Source of the DNA: Aeromonas finlandensis | Lineage (GTDB): Bacteria; Pseudomonadota; Gammaproteobacteria; Enterobacterales; Aeromonadaceae | Assembly: GCF_000764645.1 (NCBI RefSeq) | Contig: NZ_JRGK01000270.1 | Span: 1-43,723 of the forward strand | Length of the DNA stretch: 43,723 bases | Direction: 5' to 3' | Part shown: in pieces, positions 1-9,853 of the stretch | Layout of the letters: each line of letters starts with the position of its first letter | Position numbering within the stretch: position 1 is the first letter of the stretch | Made by a program: the position numbers and the translations under genes | The notes under the pieces: generated by a model | Database searches by the model: none | Told to the model about the DNA's origin: nothing | The model's input: the letters and a program-made list of their open reading frames with translations, nothing else

Positions 1-39
1 GGGGGGGATGTGGGGAGAGGATGGCAGTCAATGACGAGG

Positions 40-94
40 TATAAGTAAAAACCGGGTCATTTAGCCAAAATGCATAAATCAAATTTATAGTGAC
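40..94 (+). repeat. 55-nt palindromic repeat, copy 1
   Basis: Runs from TATAAG to TATAGTGAC. It shares GGGTCATT, CATAAAT and TTATAGTG at identical spacing with copies at 19751-19805 and 43553-43607. All three are 55 nt long with no indel and lie in the same orientation. The ends are inverted (TATAA against TTATA). It sits in an intergenic stretch with no recognisable gene. Its nature is inferred: a non-autonomous or REP/MITE-like dispersed repeat. Confidence 0.6.
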
Positions 95-251
95 TGTTTT
101 GCGGTTTGCGCTGACCCGTGACGGGGTCGCAGCCCCGGGAATGGGGGTGGCCGATCTTGGGGAAGCAAAACCCCGCGCGGTCGGATCTGCTGATGGCTCT
201 GCCTTGTCGGTTGCATCGAGGGGCAAGGCGGTGATGGCGCGGCGGAAAGAT
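95..251. other. intergenic stretch without a recognised gene
   Basis: Between the 55-nt repeat and the msrB terminator no open frame has a convincing ribosome site or family resemblance. Bases 1-39 before the repeat are likewise featureless apart from the opening G run. Short frames on either strand here look like random GC-rich ORFs. Confidence 0.5.
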
Positions 252-288
252 AAAAAACGGCGCCTCCATGATGGAGACGCCGTTTTTA
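252..288 (-). terminator. intrinsic terminator after msrB
   Basis: An inverted repeat with arms AAAACGGCG..CTCCAT and ATGGAG..CGCCGTTTT is flanked by A and T runs on both sides. On the minus strand it follows the msrB stop by about 20 nt and ends in a T run, as expected of a Rho-independent terminator. Confidence 0.85.
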
Positions 289-306
289 TTGCGATGGGTC
301 AGCCGT

Positions 307-693
307 TCAGGCCTCGGGATCGAAATCCAGACTCAGGCTGTTGACGCAGTAGCGCTGGCCGGTCTCGGTCGGGCCGTCGGGGAAGACGTGACCGAGGTGG
401 GAGCCGCACTGGCGGCAGGTGATCTCCACCCGCTTCATGCCGTGGCTGCTGTCTTCGGTGTAGTTCACCGTCCCCTCGATGGCCTTGTCGAACGAGGGCC
501 AGCCGCAGCCGGAATCAAACTTTGCATCCGAGTGGAACAGCACGCTCTTGCAGCAGACGCAGAGGTAGTCACCACTCTTGCGATTGTGGAGCAGGGCGCC
601 GCTGTAGGGGCGCTCTGTGCCCTTCTCCCAGCAGACGTGAAACTGCTCGGCGCTCAGTTTGCTGCGCCACTGTTCCGGATTGTTACTGCTCAT
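307..693 (-). CDS. msrB: peptide-methionine (R)-S-oxide reductase MsrB
   Basis: A 128-residue protein of the SelR/MsrB family, which reduces the R epimer of methionine sulfoxide in oxidised proteins using thioredoxin. Visible hallmarks are two CxxC pairs for the structural zinc (CVCC near residue 45 and CRQC near residue 95), the GCGWPSF motif, and the catalytic cysteine in RYCVNSLSL near the C-terminus. The ATG at 693 was chosen because AAGGAGT lies just upstream and the product then begins like E. coli MsrB; the frame stays open about 20 codons further. There is no signal peptide, so it is cytoplasmic. It lies 68 nt after glgX on the same strand and ends at a strong terminator, so it may be the last gene of that transcript or have its own promoter. 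Confidence 0.95.
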   Translation of the reverse strand: MSSNNPEQWRSKLSAEQFHVCWEKGTERPYSGALLHNRKSGDYLCVCCKSVLFHSDAKFDSGCGWPSFDKAIEGTVNYTEDSSHGMKRVEITCRQCGSHLGHVFPDGPTETGQRYCVNSLSLDFDPEA

Positions 694-761
694 ACCGACT
701 CCTTGCCATCCATACCGGCGCCCAGCATAGCGGCTCCGTAAAGCTGACTCCAGCATGCGTC

Positions 762-2918
762 TTATGCTTTGCCCGCATCTGTGATCGAGGTGGCAGCCAG
801 CTCCTCACCGGATGCAGGGATAATTTCCTGCAGCGGTGGCTGGGCATCTTCCGCCGTGCTGGCCAGTGCCACCCGCTCCAGCAGCTTGAGGGAGTGGGCG
901 CGGCCGACCGCCACTTGCCGCTTGATGTCATCGGGCAGGAAGGGGAGGCCATCGTTGGTGGCGGTGTCGATGGTCTGGATCCACTCCAGCCCTTCCCCCG
1001 GCGGCGGCAGGCGGAACTGGATGTCGTAGTCGCTGGCGTTGAACAGCACGTACCAGCGCTCGCCGACACAGTCGATCATGCCGATATCCATGGCAAACGC
1101 CTGCCCCATGGGGGCGTGCCAATCCTGATCGGTGAGCTGGTGGCCATCCGGGTGATACCAGTTGACCTGATGGCAGCTGGTGGCGGCGCCGTTCCAGCTG
1201 TCGTCGCTCAGTTGCAGGTTGGAGAAGACGCAGGACTCCGCCCGCAGCGCCATCATCTGCTGGGTGAAGGCGAACAGCCGCTCGTCCTCCGGCCGCCACT
1301 GCCAGTTGACCCAGCTGATCTGGTTGTCCTGACAGTAGGCGTTGTTGTTGCCAAGCTGACTGCGGCCCATCTCGTCGCCAGCGAGGAAGTGGGGGGTGCC
1401 CTGGGAGAGCAGCAGGGTGGCAATCAGATTGCGCTTCTGCTGCTGGCGCAGGCTGTTGACCCGCGGATCCAGGGTCGGCCCCTCTACCCCGTGGTTATAG
1501 GAGAGGTTGTTGCCGTGACCATCCCGATTGTCTTCACCGTTGGCCTGATTGTGGCGCTGGTTGTAGGAGACCAGATCCTCCAGGGTGAAACCGTCGTGAT
1601 AGCAGAGGTAGTTGACGCTGGTGTGGGGGGATCGCCAGTTTTTCGGGAAGATATCCCGCGAGCCCACCAGGCGGGTGGCAAAGTCCCCCATCTTGCCCGC
1701 ATCGCCCCGCCAGAAGGAGCGCACCGTGTCGCGGTAGCGGTCGTTGATCTCCTGCCACTGGCTCGGGAACTGACCCAGCCGATAGCCGAAGGGGCCGATA
1801 TCCCAGGGTTCGGCGATGAGTTTGACCTGTGACAGCACGGGGTCGGCCATCACCGCCTTGAAGAAGGCGCCCATGGGGTCGAACTCCCCTGCTTCCCGTG
1901 CCAGCGTCACCGCCAGATCGAAACGGAAGCCGTCCACCTGCATCTCGGTGACCCAGTAGCGCAGGGCATCGAGCACCAACCGCAGGGTGTTGGGGTGATC
2001 CAGATTGACGCTGTTGCCACAGCCGGTCACGTTGGCGTGACGGGTGTAGTCCGGGCCGTGGGGGCCCGCTTCAAAGGCGTAGTAACCGGCGTTGTCAAAG
2101 CCCTTGAACGAGAGGGTGGGGCCATCGAAGCCAGAGGCGGCGGTGTGGTTGTAGACCACATCCAGGATCACCTCGAGCCCGGCCCGGTGCAGCTCGCGCA
2201 CCATGGTCTTGAACTCGGTCACCGCCTCGTCAGCCTTGGTGCTGTAGCGCGGCTCCGGGGCGAAGAAGGCGATGGGGTTGTAGCCCCAGTAGTTGGTCAG
2301 TCCCAGCTGCTCCAGCCGGGGTTCCGACATGAAGGCGGCCACCGGCATCAGCTGCACCGAGGTGATGCCGAGGCTCTTCATGTGCTCGATAACCAGCGGG
2401 TGACAGATGCCAAGGTAGGTGCCCTGCAACGCTTTGGGGATCCCCGGGTGCTGCTTGGTAAAGCCCTTGACGTGGGTCTCGTAGAGGATGGTGCGGGCCG
2501 GGCTGATCCCGGGTTTGCCAACCCCTTGCCAGTCAAAGCGGTCATCCACCACCACCGACTTGGCAATCATGTCGGCACTGTCCCCCTGATAGAGGGCCTC
2601 ATCCCAGTAGGTGGGACGACTGAGCGCCCTGGCGTAGGGGTCGATCAGCAGTTTCTGCGGATCGAACAGCATCCCCTCCTGCGGGGGGCCATAGACCCGA
2701 TAGCCATAGCGCTGACCGGCCTGTACGCCGCGCACGTAGCCAAAGCGATACTGGCCACGGCAGCCGGGCAGTTCCAGCCGCATCAACTCCTGCTCCTGCT
2801 CGTCGTACAGGCAGAGCTCCACTTTGTCCGACTGGGGGGCCCAGACGCAGAAGTGGCAACCGTTCTCGTCAAGGCGGGCCCCCAGCGGGTGGCCCACCCC
2901 TTTTTCCATTACAAGCAT
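762..2918 (-). CDS. glgX: glycogen debranching enzyme GlgX
   Basis: A 718-residue isoamylase-type enzyme (GH13) that cleaves alpha-1,6 branches in glycogen already shortened by phosphorylase. An N-terminal CBM48-like part (FCVWAPQ) precedes the barrel. The four GH13 regions are visible: VVYNHT near residue 254, GFRFDLA near 331 (nucleophile Asp), AEPWD near 370 (acid Glu) and [11 protein letters not shown] near 443. It is somewhat longer than E. coli GlgX (657 residues). The ATG at 2918 overlaps the glgB stop by one base (TGATG) and has AGGAG five bases upstream; an in-frame TTG at 2921 and an ATG at 2909 fit that site less well. The overlap implies translational coupling with glgB. Confidence 0.95.
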   Translation of the reverse strand: MLVMEKGVGHPLGARLDENGCHFCVWAPQSDKVELCLYDEQEQELMRLELPGCRGQYRFGYVRGVQAGQRYGYRVYGPPQEGMLFDPQKLLIDPYARALSRPTYWDEALYQGDSADMIAKSVVVDDRFDWQGVGKPGISPARTILYETHVKGFTKQHPGIPKALQGTYLGICHPLVIEHMKSLGITSVQLMPVAAFMSEPRLEQLGLTNYWGYNPIAFFAPEPRYSTKADEAVTEFKTMVRELHRAGLEVILDVVYNHTAASGFDGPTLSFKGFDNAGYYAFEAGPHGPDYTRHANVTGCGNSVNLDHPNTLRLVLDALRYWVTEMQVDGFRFDLAVTLAREAGEFDPMGAFFKAVMADPVLSQVKLIAEPWDIGPFGYRLGQFPSQWQEINDRYRDTVRSFWRGDAGKMGDFATRLVGSRDIFPKNWRSPHTSVNYLCYHDGFTLEDLVSYNQRHNQANGEDNRDGHGNNLSYNHGVEGPTLDPRVNSLRQQQKRNLIATLLLSQGTPHFLAGDEMGRSQLGNNNAYCQDNQISWVNWQWRPEDERLFAFTQQMMALRAESCVFSNLQLSDDSWNGAATSCHQVNWYHPDGHQLTDQDWHAPMGQAFAMDIGMIDCVGERWYVLFNASDYDIQFRLPPPGEGLEWIQTIDTATNDGLPFLPDDIKRQVAVGRAHSLKLLERVALASTAEDAQPPLQEIIPASGEELAATSITDAGKA

Positions 2919-5095
2919 CAAGACTCCTGTTTGATGAACAAGGTCGCCAGCGGCGGCAGATCCAGCACTATGCTGTGCGCCATCCCCTGCCAGGGGGTCG
3001 GCTCGGCAGCGAACACCAGACCTACATCATAGTTACTGCCCCAGTAATACTCGCTGTCGGTGTTGAGCACGACCCGATAGTGGCCCGCCGCAGGGACGCC
3101 GACCCGATATTCGAGACGGGGCACCGGGGTGAAGTTGGCCGCTACTACTATGGCCTGCTTGCCCTCTTTGTCGGCCCGCAGCCAGGCAAAGATGCTGTTG
3201 TCGGCATCGTTGTGATCCAGCCAGCGGAAGCCGGTCTGCTCATAATCGGCCTGATACAAGGCAGACTCATGACGATAGAGGTGGTTGAGATCGTGGATCA
3301 ACCGCTGCTGACCGGCATGCTTGGGATATTGCAGCAGGTGCCATGGCAGTTGGGCATCGTGGTTCCACTCGTTGCTCTGGGCGATCTCGGTGCCCATGAA
3401 GTTGAGCTTCTTGCCCGGGTGGGCATACATGAAGCCCATGTAGGCGCGCAGGTTGGCCGCTTGCTGCCACTCGTCACCGGGCATCTTGTAGAGCATGGAG
3501 TGCTTGCCGTGCACCACCTCGTCGTGGGAGAGCGACAGGATGAAGTTCTCGTCATAGTGGTAAACCATCGAGAAGGTCATGTCGTTGTGGTGGTAGCGAC
3601 GGTGGATCGGCTCTTTCTGCATGTAGGTGAGGGTGTCGTGCATCCAGCCCATATTCCACTTGAAGCCAAAGCCGAGGCCACCGAGGAAGGTAGGACGGGA
3701 GACACCGGCAAAAGCGGTGGACTCTTCGGCGATGGTCATGGCGTGGGGATACTTGCCGTAGACCTCTTCGTTGGTCCACTTCAAGAGGCTTATCGCCTCG
3801 TAGTTGTGGTTGCCGCCATCGACGTTCGGTACCCACTCACCGGCGTTGCGCGAATAGTCCAGATAGAGCATGGAGGCGACCGCATCCACCCGCAGGCCGT
3901 CGATGTGGAACTTGTCGAGCCAGAACAGGGCGCTCGCCACCAGGAACTGGCGCACGGTGTCGCGGCCGAAGTCGTAGATGTAGGAGTTCCAGTCCGGGTG
4001 CCAGCCACGGCGCGGATCTTCATATTCGTAGAGCGGGGTGCCGTCGAAGCGGGCCAGACCGTGGGCATCGGACGGGAAGTGGGCGGGTACCCAGTCCAGA
4101 ATGATACCGATCCCGGCCTGGTGGCACTGGTCGACGAAGTATTTGAAATCATCAGCGGTGCCGTAGCGGCTGGTGGGGGAGAACATGCCCACCGGCTGGT
4201 AGCCCCAGGAGCCGCTGAAGGGGTGCTCGGAGACCGGCAGCAGCTCGATGTGGGTGTACTCCATCTCCTTGACGTAGGCGACCAGCTCCACTGCCAGCTC
4301 GCGCCAGCTCAGGCTGTCGCCGTTGGGGTGACGTTTCCAGGAGCCGACATGCAGCTCATAGATGGAGAGCGGCTGCTCGCGCTTGTCGTTGTGCTGACTG
4401 GCGATCCACTCGGCATCCTGCCACTGGTATTGGGCGTGGTCATAGACCACGGAAGCGAACGACGGATACTGTTCGCAGTAGAAACCGACCGGGTCGCTCT
4501 TGTGGGGCAGTCGGTTGCCCATGGGGTCCTTGAGCTCGAACTTGTAGCGATCCCCCGCTTTGAGGCCTGGCACAAACAGTACCCAGTGACCACACAGACT
4601 GCGCTGCATCGGGTGGCGACGGCCATCCCAGAAGTTGAAATCACCGATGAGGCTCACGGCGGTGGCGCTCGGTGCATAGACCGCAAAACGCACCCCTTCT
4701 ACCTGTTGACCGAGATGCTCCACGGTGCGCAGTTGGGCGCCAAGGGTGTGGTAGAGGTTTTCCGGCTGGGCGGTCAGTTTGGCCAGGCCTGCCCAGGCGG
4801 CATCCTGAAACTGATAGGGGTCGATAACCTCGGTGGTGGCATCTTGGTAGCTGGCGAGCAGCTGGTAGGGGAAGGTGTTTTTGCGGCGGGTGAAAACAGT
4901 TTCAAAAAGACCCGATTCATCGGTGGGCGCCAGGGTGGCAACAACTTTGCCCGACTTGAGATCCTTGACGCGAACTTCGAGGGCATCAGGCAACCAGGCG
5001 GTCAGTTTGAGGCCGGGCCCATCCGGATTGGCCTGCAGGCCTAAATGAGAGAAGGGATCGGAACAGCGGGCAGCAACCAAACGTTCAACGAGCAT
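2918..5095 (-). CDS. glgB: 1,4-alpha-glucan branching enzyme GlgB
   Basis: A 725-residue glycogen branching enzyme (GH13, CBM48) that moves short alpha-1,4 chains to alpha-1,6 positions during glycogen synthesis. GH13 regions are DWVPAHFP near residue 337, GLRVDAVAS near 404, AEESTAF near 458 and LSHDEVVHGKHS near 525. These positions match the catalytic Asp405, Glu458 and Asp526 known for E. coli GlgB. The start ATG has AAGGAAAT upstream. It lies between malQ (82-nt gap with a hairpin) and glgX (1-nt overlap) in one leftward cluster. glgC, glgA and glgP are not in the window. Confidence 0.97.
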   Translation of the reverse strand: MLVERLVAARCSDPFSHLGLQANPDGPGLKLTAWLPDALEVRVKDLKSGKVVATLAPTDESGLFETVFTRRKNTFPYQLLASYQDATTEVIDPYQFQDAAWAGLAKLTAQPENLYHTLGAQLRTVEHLGQQVEGVRFAVYAPSATAVSLIGDFNFWDGRRHPMQRSLCGHWVLFVPGLKAGDRYKFELKDPMGNRLPHKSDPVGFYCEQYPSFASVVYDHAQYQWQDAEWIASQHNDKREQPLSIYELHVGSWKRHPNGDSLSWRELAVELVAYVKEMEYTHIELLPVSEHPFSGSWGYQPVGMFSPTSRYGTADDFKYFVDQCHQAGIGIILDWVPAHFPSDAHGLARFDGTPLYEYEDPRRGWHPDWNSYIYDFGRDTVRQFLVASALFWLDKFHIDGLRVDAVASMLYLDYSRNAGEWVPNVDGGNHNYEAISLLKWTNEEVYGKYPHAMTIAEESTAFAGVSRPTFLGGLGFGFKWNMGWMHDTLTYMQKEPIHRRYHHNDMTFSMVYHYDENFILSLSHDEVVHGKHSMLYKMPGDEWQQAANLRAYMGFMYAHPGKKLNFMGTEIAQSNEWNHDAQLPWHLLQYPKHAGQQRLIHDLNHLYRHESALYQADYEQTGFRWLDHNDADNSIFAWLRADKEGKQAIVVAANFTPVPRLEYRVGVPAAGHYRVVLNTDSEYYWGSNYDVGLVFAAEPTPWQGMAHSIVLDLPPLATLFIKQES

Positions 5096-5120
5096 CGAGA
5101 TTTCCTTTCATGACAGAGCA

Positions 5121-5146
5121 TCCACTCCGGCCGGGGCCGGAGTGGA
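5121..5146. other. perfect 12-bp inverted repeat between malQ and glgB
   Basis: Arms TCCACTCCGGCC and GGCCGGAGTGGA are separated by two bases. There is no T run on the minus strand, so it is probably not an intrinsic terminator. An mRNA stability or processing hairpin that sets malQ and glgB levels separately is possible. Confidence 0.5.
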
Positions 5147-5177
5147 TTGAGGTGAGTGCGCTGTGGGAGACAGCGTC

Positions 5178-7367
5178 TCAACGACTGGCCTCATCACGGG
5201 CTTGGCTCATCTTGCCAGCCAGTGCCTTGAGTGCCTCATTGGCAAAAATATCTTCCAGGTCAGTGGAGAGCTTGCGGCGCCAGTTGGGGTATTCGTAACT
5301 GGTGCCCGGTACGTTGACCGGCTTGTCCATCTCCAGCCAGTCTTCCAGCTGGGTACTGAACAGGGCGCAGCTGCCGCGGGACATGTGGATCTGCAGACCG
5401 TGGTTGAGTTCGGTGTTCATGCCGACCCAGTTCACGTCATGACTGATGTTGTCAGAGATGACCTTGTGGGCATGCAAGCTGTCGAGGATCCGCTGTTTGG
5501 CCTGGTGGCGATCAGCATACAGAGTCTTCAAGACATCTTCATCTGGATACAAACCCAGTTGACGGCCCAGCGCCAGATCGTCGCAGTGCCAGAAGCCCTT
5601 GAGGGTCGGCATGTCGTGGGTGGTCAGGGCTGACATCGCCTGTTCGGTGTAGTGAGCCGGGGAGATAAAGCCGCCATCCGCCTTGGAGCGTTCGAAGAAG
5701 AACACCTTGTAGGAGTGAACGCCGTTCTCTTTCAGGGTCACGTCGATCCCCTCCGGCACGGTTCCCAGATCCTCGCCGATCAGCAGGCACTGGTTGCGGT
5801 GGGATTCGAGGGCCAGAATGCCCAGCAGATCATTGACCGGATAGTAGATGTAGGCGCCCTTGGCGGCTGACTCTCCCGGCGGTACCCACCACAGGCGCAG
5901 CAACGCCATCACGTGGTCGATGCGCAGTGCGCCGCAGGAGCGCATGTTGGCACGGAACAGGTCTACCATCGGCTGGTAGGCCGCTTCAAACAGCTTGTTC
6001 GGGTTCATCGGGGGCAGGCCCCAGTTCTGACCGAGCGGGCCGAGAATATCGGGCGGCGCACCGACCGAGGCTTTCGGGCAGTAGAGATCCTGGTTGGCCC
6101 AGATCTCGGTGGAGCCTTCAGAGACGCCCACCGCCAGATCGCGGTAGATCCCCATTACCATGCCGGAGGCTTTGGCGCGGGCATCGGCTTGCGCCAGTTG
6201 TTCGTCAGCCAGGAACTGCAGGTAGAGGTAGAAGTTTACATCCTGCGGGTGCGCGGCCATCCAGGCGGCAACGGCAGGGTTGTGGTAATCGCGCAGCTCC
6301 TGCGGCCATACCGGCCAGCCCCAGGCGTTTTCGCCCTTGGCATAGAAGTGGGCTTGCAGGGCATCAAATGCGGCTTGTTGTTGCAGGCTGTCGCCACCGG
6401 CGGCCACGAAGGCATCAAAAGCGGCCTGACGCTCGGCGCCAAGGCTGGCTTCGTCGAACACCTGACGCAGCATGCCGAGTTTGGTCTGGATCACGCCGGT
6501 GTAATCGACGTTCTCCTTGGCGCGCAGATCGGCCAGATGTTGCTGGAAGGCAGTGCTCGCCACTTCCGCTTTCAGGCGATCGCTCTGCTGGAATTCGGGC
6601 ACCGCTTCCACATTGATATAGGCCACGTTGAGCCAGCGACGGGAAGAGGGGCTGTAGGGACTGGCGCTCTCCGGATTGGCCGGATAGAGGGCGTGGATAG
6701 GGTTGAGACCGACGAAGTGGGCACCCCAGGTGGCCGCTTTCTCGACCAGCTGACCCAGATCGCTGAAATCACCGATGCCCCAGTTGTGGCGGCTGCGCAG
6801 GCAGTAAAGCTGCACGCTCGGGCCCCATACCTTGCGGCCATCGGCAATCGGCGCCTGCTTGTAGCACGCCTTGGGAGCAACGATGAGGCGCATGGTGGCC
6901 AGCGGCTCGTCATTGCCCTCTTCCAGCAGCACCAGCTGGTGATAACCCAGCTCCGGGGCCATCTCCAGGGTGACGCGATAGGCCTGGCACTCCATCTCTT
7001 CAAATTCGGCTACACCGACCAGCTCGCCCTCGATGGGGGTGAATTGACCGGACAGCACCGCACCCTGCTCCTGCTGGAGCTGCCAGGTGAGGGCGTCGTT
7101 GACGAATTCGATGGGGAGACGAACCTCAAGGGTAACGGCGTCGCCGGTGCGAACCACCATCACAGGATCCAGCGCCCGCAGCCAGTGCTGGCGATGCTCC
7201 TCTTCCAGCTGTTGTACCAGTGCGGCCTCGTCATCGACGTGGTAGCCCATGGCGCCCAGCATGGCGGCCTTGCTCTCTTCGGATACCTGGGCCGGGTGGC
7301 CCCAGGCATCGACATACTCGCTGGCGATACCTTTTGCGGCAGCCAGCTGTTCAATCAGGGTGGTCAT
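5178..7367 (-). CDS. malQ: 4-alpha-glucanotransferase (amylomaltase) MalQ
   Basis: A 729-residue GH77 enzyme that disproportionates maltodextrins, releasing glucose. Hallmarks are RIDHVMALLRLWWVP near residue 483 (nucleophile Asp), GEDLGTVPEGI near 533 (acid Glu) and THDMPTLKGFW near 585. The ATG at 7367 (MTTLIEQLA) is chosen because GGGAATTC lies upstream and the family starts there; the frame stays open 29 codons further into AT-rich promoter-like DNA. It appears to be the first gene of the malQ-glgB-glgX cluster and is divergent from gapA across 347 nt. I could not identify a convincing MalT box upstream, so maltose control is unproven. Confidence 0.95.
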   Translation of the reverse strand: MTTLIEQLAAAKGIASEYVDAWGHPAQVSEESKAAMLGAMGYHVDDEAALVQQLEEEHRQHWLRALDPVMVVRTGDAVTLEVRLPIEFVNDALTWQLQQEQGAVLSGQFTPIEGELVGVAEFEEMECQAYRVTLEMAPELGYHQLVLLEEGNDEPLATMRLIVAPKACYKQAPIADGRKVWGPSVQLYCLRSRHNWGIGDFSDLGQLVEKAATWGAHFVGLNPIHALYPANPESASPYSPSSRRWLNVAYINVEAVPEFQQSDRLKAEVASTAFQQHLADLRAKENVDYTGVIQTKLGMLRQVFDEASLGAERQAAFDAFVAAGGDSLQQQAAFDALQAHFYAKGENAWGWPVWPQELRDYHNPAVAAWMAAHPQDVNFYLYLQFLADEQLAQADARAKASGMVMGIYRDLAVGVSEGSTEIWANQDLYCPKASVGAPPDILGPLGQNWGLPPMNPNKLFEAAYQPMVDLFRANMRSCGALRIDHVMALLRLWWVPPGESAAKGAYIYYPVNDLLGILALESHRNQCLLIGEDLGTVPEGIDVTLKENGVHSYKVFFFERSKADGGFISPAHYTEQAMSALTTHDMPTLKGFWHCDDLALGRQLGLYPDEDVLKTLYADRHQAKQRILDSLHAHKVISDNISHDVNWVGMNTELNHGLQIHMSRGSCALFSTQLEDWLEMDKPVNVPGTSYEYPNWRRKLSTDLEDIFANEALKALAGKMSQARDEASR

Positions 7368-7640
7368 AGTTTGAGAATTCCCGCTGTGGATTCTATCTAT
7401 ACTATTTTGTTTGATTTTTATGGAGTGGTACTTGAACAGTGGCTCTTTGGCCATGCTAAACCGCGCACATTTTTACATATCTCTGTGAATGGTTGTGTGA
7501 CCGAGCAGGCACTATTGTTGATATCTGTCACATGCTGCGATCTGGCACTTTTTTCGTCAAAACGTGGTAATCAGTTACATAAACAGAAAATTAATTTCAC
7601 AGTTTTTCATGATATAGCGCAATTTCAGACAGAATGTTGG
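7368..7640. promoter_or_regulatory. malQ/gapA divergent control region
   Basis: AT-rich intergenic DNA between two divergent genes. It must carry the malQ promoter on the minus strand and upstream elements of gapA. Several TGTGA/TCACA half-sites occur around 7488-7535, but none forms a correctly spaced CRP palindrome. No small gene is supported. Confidence 0.45.
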
Positions 7641-7668
7641 TTGACTCACCCGAGAGTTCTAGTAAATT
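7641..7668 (+). promoter_or_regulatory. candidate sigma70 promoter of gapA
   Basis: TTGACT at 7641 and TAAATT at 7663 are separated by 16 nt and lie about 50 nt before the gapA start. Inferred from hexamer match and spacing only. Confidence 0.5.
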
Positions 7669-7708
7669 TACAAGCGGAATTTTCTTTGACTACTGAACAG
7701 TTAGGTAA

Positions 7709-8710
<1,002 letters not shown>

Positions 8711-8738
8711 TTTGGGATGCGCAATCGCGTAGCTTGAA

Positions 8739-8766
8739 AAAGGCGGCCATTGGCCGCCTTTTTGTT
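8739..8766 (+). terminator. intrinsic terminator after gapA
   Basis: Stem AAAGGCGGCC / GGCCGCCTTT with a short loop, then a T-rich tail. It lies between the gapA stop and the mutarotase ribosome site. Confidence 0.9.
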
Positions 8767-8796
8767 TTTCGGTTTCCCCTGATGACAGGAGTCCAC

Positions 8797-9663
8797 ATGC
8801 AATCCATTCGTCCCCTGACAGCCAATTGCAAGCTTGCCAACAATGCGGCCGGTCTGCCGGTTCTCACCATCAATAACGACTATGCCAAGGCCGAGATCAG
8901 TCTGTTTGGCGCCCATGTGCTGAGCTATCAGCGTCATGGCGAGCCAGCCTCCATCTGGCTGAGTGACAAGGCGGTGCTGGATGGCAGCAAGCCTGTTCGT
9001 GGTGGTATCCCGATCTGCTGGCCCTGGTTTGGCCCGGCGCCAGCCCGTGTCGGTAGCGGCAAGCCCTCCCACGGCTTTGCCCGCACCACCCTCTGGATGC
9101 TGGACGGAGTCTCTGATCACGCCGACGGCACGCTGGTCCATCTCTCTTTGCGCGATAGCGATGCCACTCGCGCTCTGTGGGATCACCCCTTTGAGCTGGA
9201 GCTGGACGTGCTGGTTGGCAAGGAGCTCTCGCTGGTGCTGACCACTCGCAATACCGGTAGTCAGTCGCTGACTTATAGCGGTGCGCTGCACACCTATTTG
9301 CAGATCAGTGCACCGGAGGCGGTGAGCGTGACCGGTTTGGGTGAGCCCTATGCCGACAAGCTGACTGGACAGGATGCCAAGCAGCAGGGGGCATTGACCC
9401 TGAGCGGGCCGCTGGATCGGGTCTACTGGCAACCAGAGGCGCTGGTGAGCGTGCAGGATGGTGAGCGCGAGACTCGGGTAGTGAGCGGCAACCACGACAG
9501 CGTGGTGGTCTGGACGCCTTGGCTGGAAGGGGCCACCGCCATGGCCGACATGAGCAACGATGGTTATCGCACCATGTTGTGTGTCGAGGCCGCCATCGCT
9601 GGCGAGGTGGGTGTGACCGTCGCGCCGGATGAAGAGCACAGTCTTTCTACCGTGATCATCTGA
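8797..9663 (+). CDS. yeaD: D-hexose-6-phosphate mutarotase (YeaD-like)
   Basis: A 288-residue aldose-1-epimerase superfamily protein of the glucose-6-phosphate 1-epimerase class; neighbouring gapA fits a role in sugar phosphate metabolism. Motifs include RGGIPICWPWFGP near residues 69-81, SHGFAR (conserved His) and, near the C-terminus, CVEAAI with the conserved acidic residue. The ATG at 8797 has CAGGAGT upstream; an in-frame ATG slightly upstream (MTGVH) lacks a good site. The last 35 codons are repeated 120 bp downstream in the same frame (9679-9783), after the real stop. This suggests the end of the gene was replaced by or recombined with a related copy. Confidence 0.92.
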   Translation: MQSIRPLTANCKLANNAAGLPVLTINNDYAKAEISLFGAHVLSYQRHGEPASIWLSDKAVLDGSKPVRGGIPICWPWFGPAPARVGSGKPSHGFARTTLWMLDGVSDHADGTLVHLSLRDSDATRALWDHPFELELDVLVGKELSLVLTTRNTGSQSLTYSGALHTYLQISAPEAVSVTGLGEPYADKLTGQDAKQQGALTLSGPLDRVYWQPEALVSVQDGERETRVVSGNHDSVVVWTPWLEGATAMADMSNDGYRTMLCVEAAIAGEVGVTVAPDEEHSLSTVII

Positions 9664-9678
9664 ACGCGAATAGGTGAT

Positions 9679-9783
9679 GAGGGCTATCGCTCCAGCTTGT
9701 GTGTCGAGGCCGCCATCGTTGGCGAGGCGGGGGTGACCGTCGCGCCGGATGAAGAGCACAGCCTCTCCACCGTGATCATCTGA
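9679..9783 (+). pseudogene. second, orphan copy of the mutarotase 3' end
   Basis: These 105 bp align without gaps to 9559-9663, exactly 120 bp upstream, with about 11 differences. Both copies end in VTVAPDEEHSLSTVII and a TGA. This copy follows the functional stop and has no start of its own, so it is an untranslated remnant. The copies are too divergent to be a fresh slippage duplication. Confidence 0.85.
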
Positions 9784-9805
9784 GCAGGATGAGGTTCAGA
9801 TAAAT

Positions 9806-9834
9806 AAAGAGGGCTCCCGCGGGAGCCCTCTTTG
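9806..9834. terminator. bidirectional terminator between the mutarotase gene and nadA
   Basis: Perfect stem AAAGAGGGCTCCC / GGGAGCCCTCTTT with a 2-nt centre and A/T flanks on both sides. It serves the converging mutarotase and nadA transcripts. Confidence 0.88.
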
Positions 9835-9853
9835 CATCTCGTTATCCCGGCAA

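Noticed and set aside
2975-5044. A 689-codon open frame antisense to glgB, and similar long antisense frames over cysD/cysN, nadA and hrpB
   Set aside because: GC-rich third positions of the real genes remove stop codons on the opposite strand. The products show no domains and the sense genes are certain.
7485-7540. CRP-like TGTGA/TCACA half-sites upstream of malQ
   Set aside because: No pair has the required six-base spacing; kept only as general promoter region.
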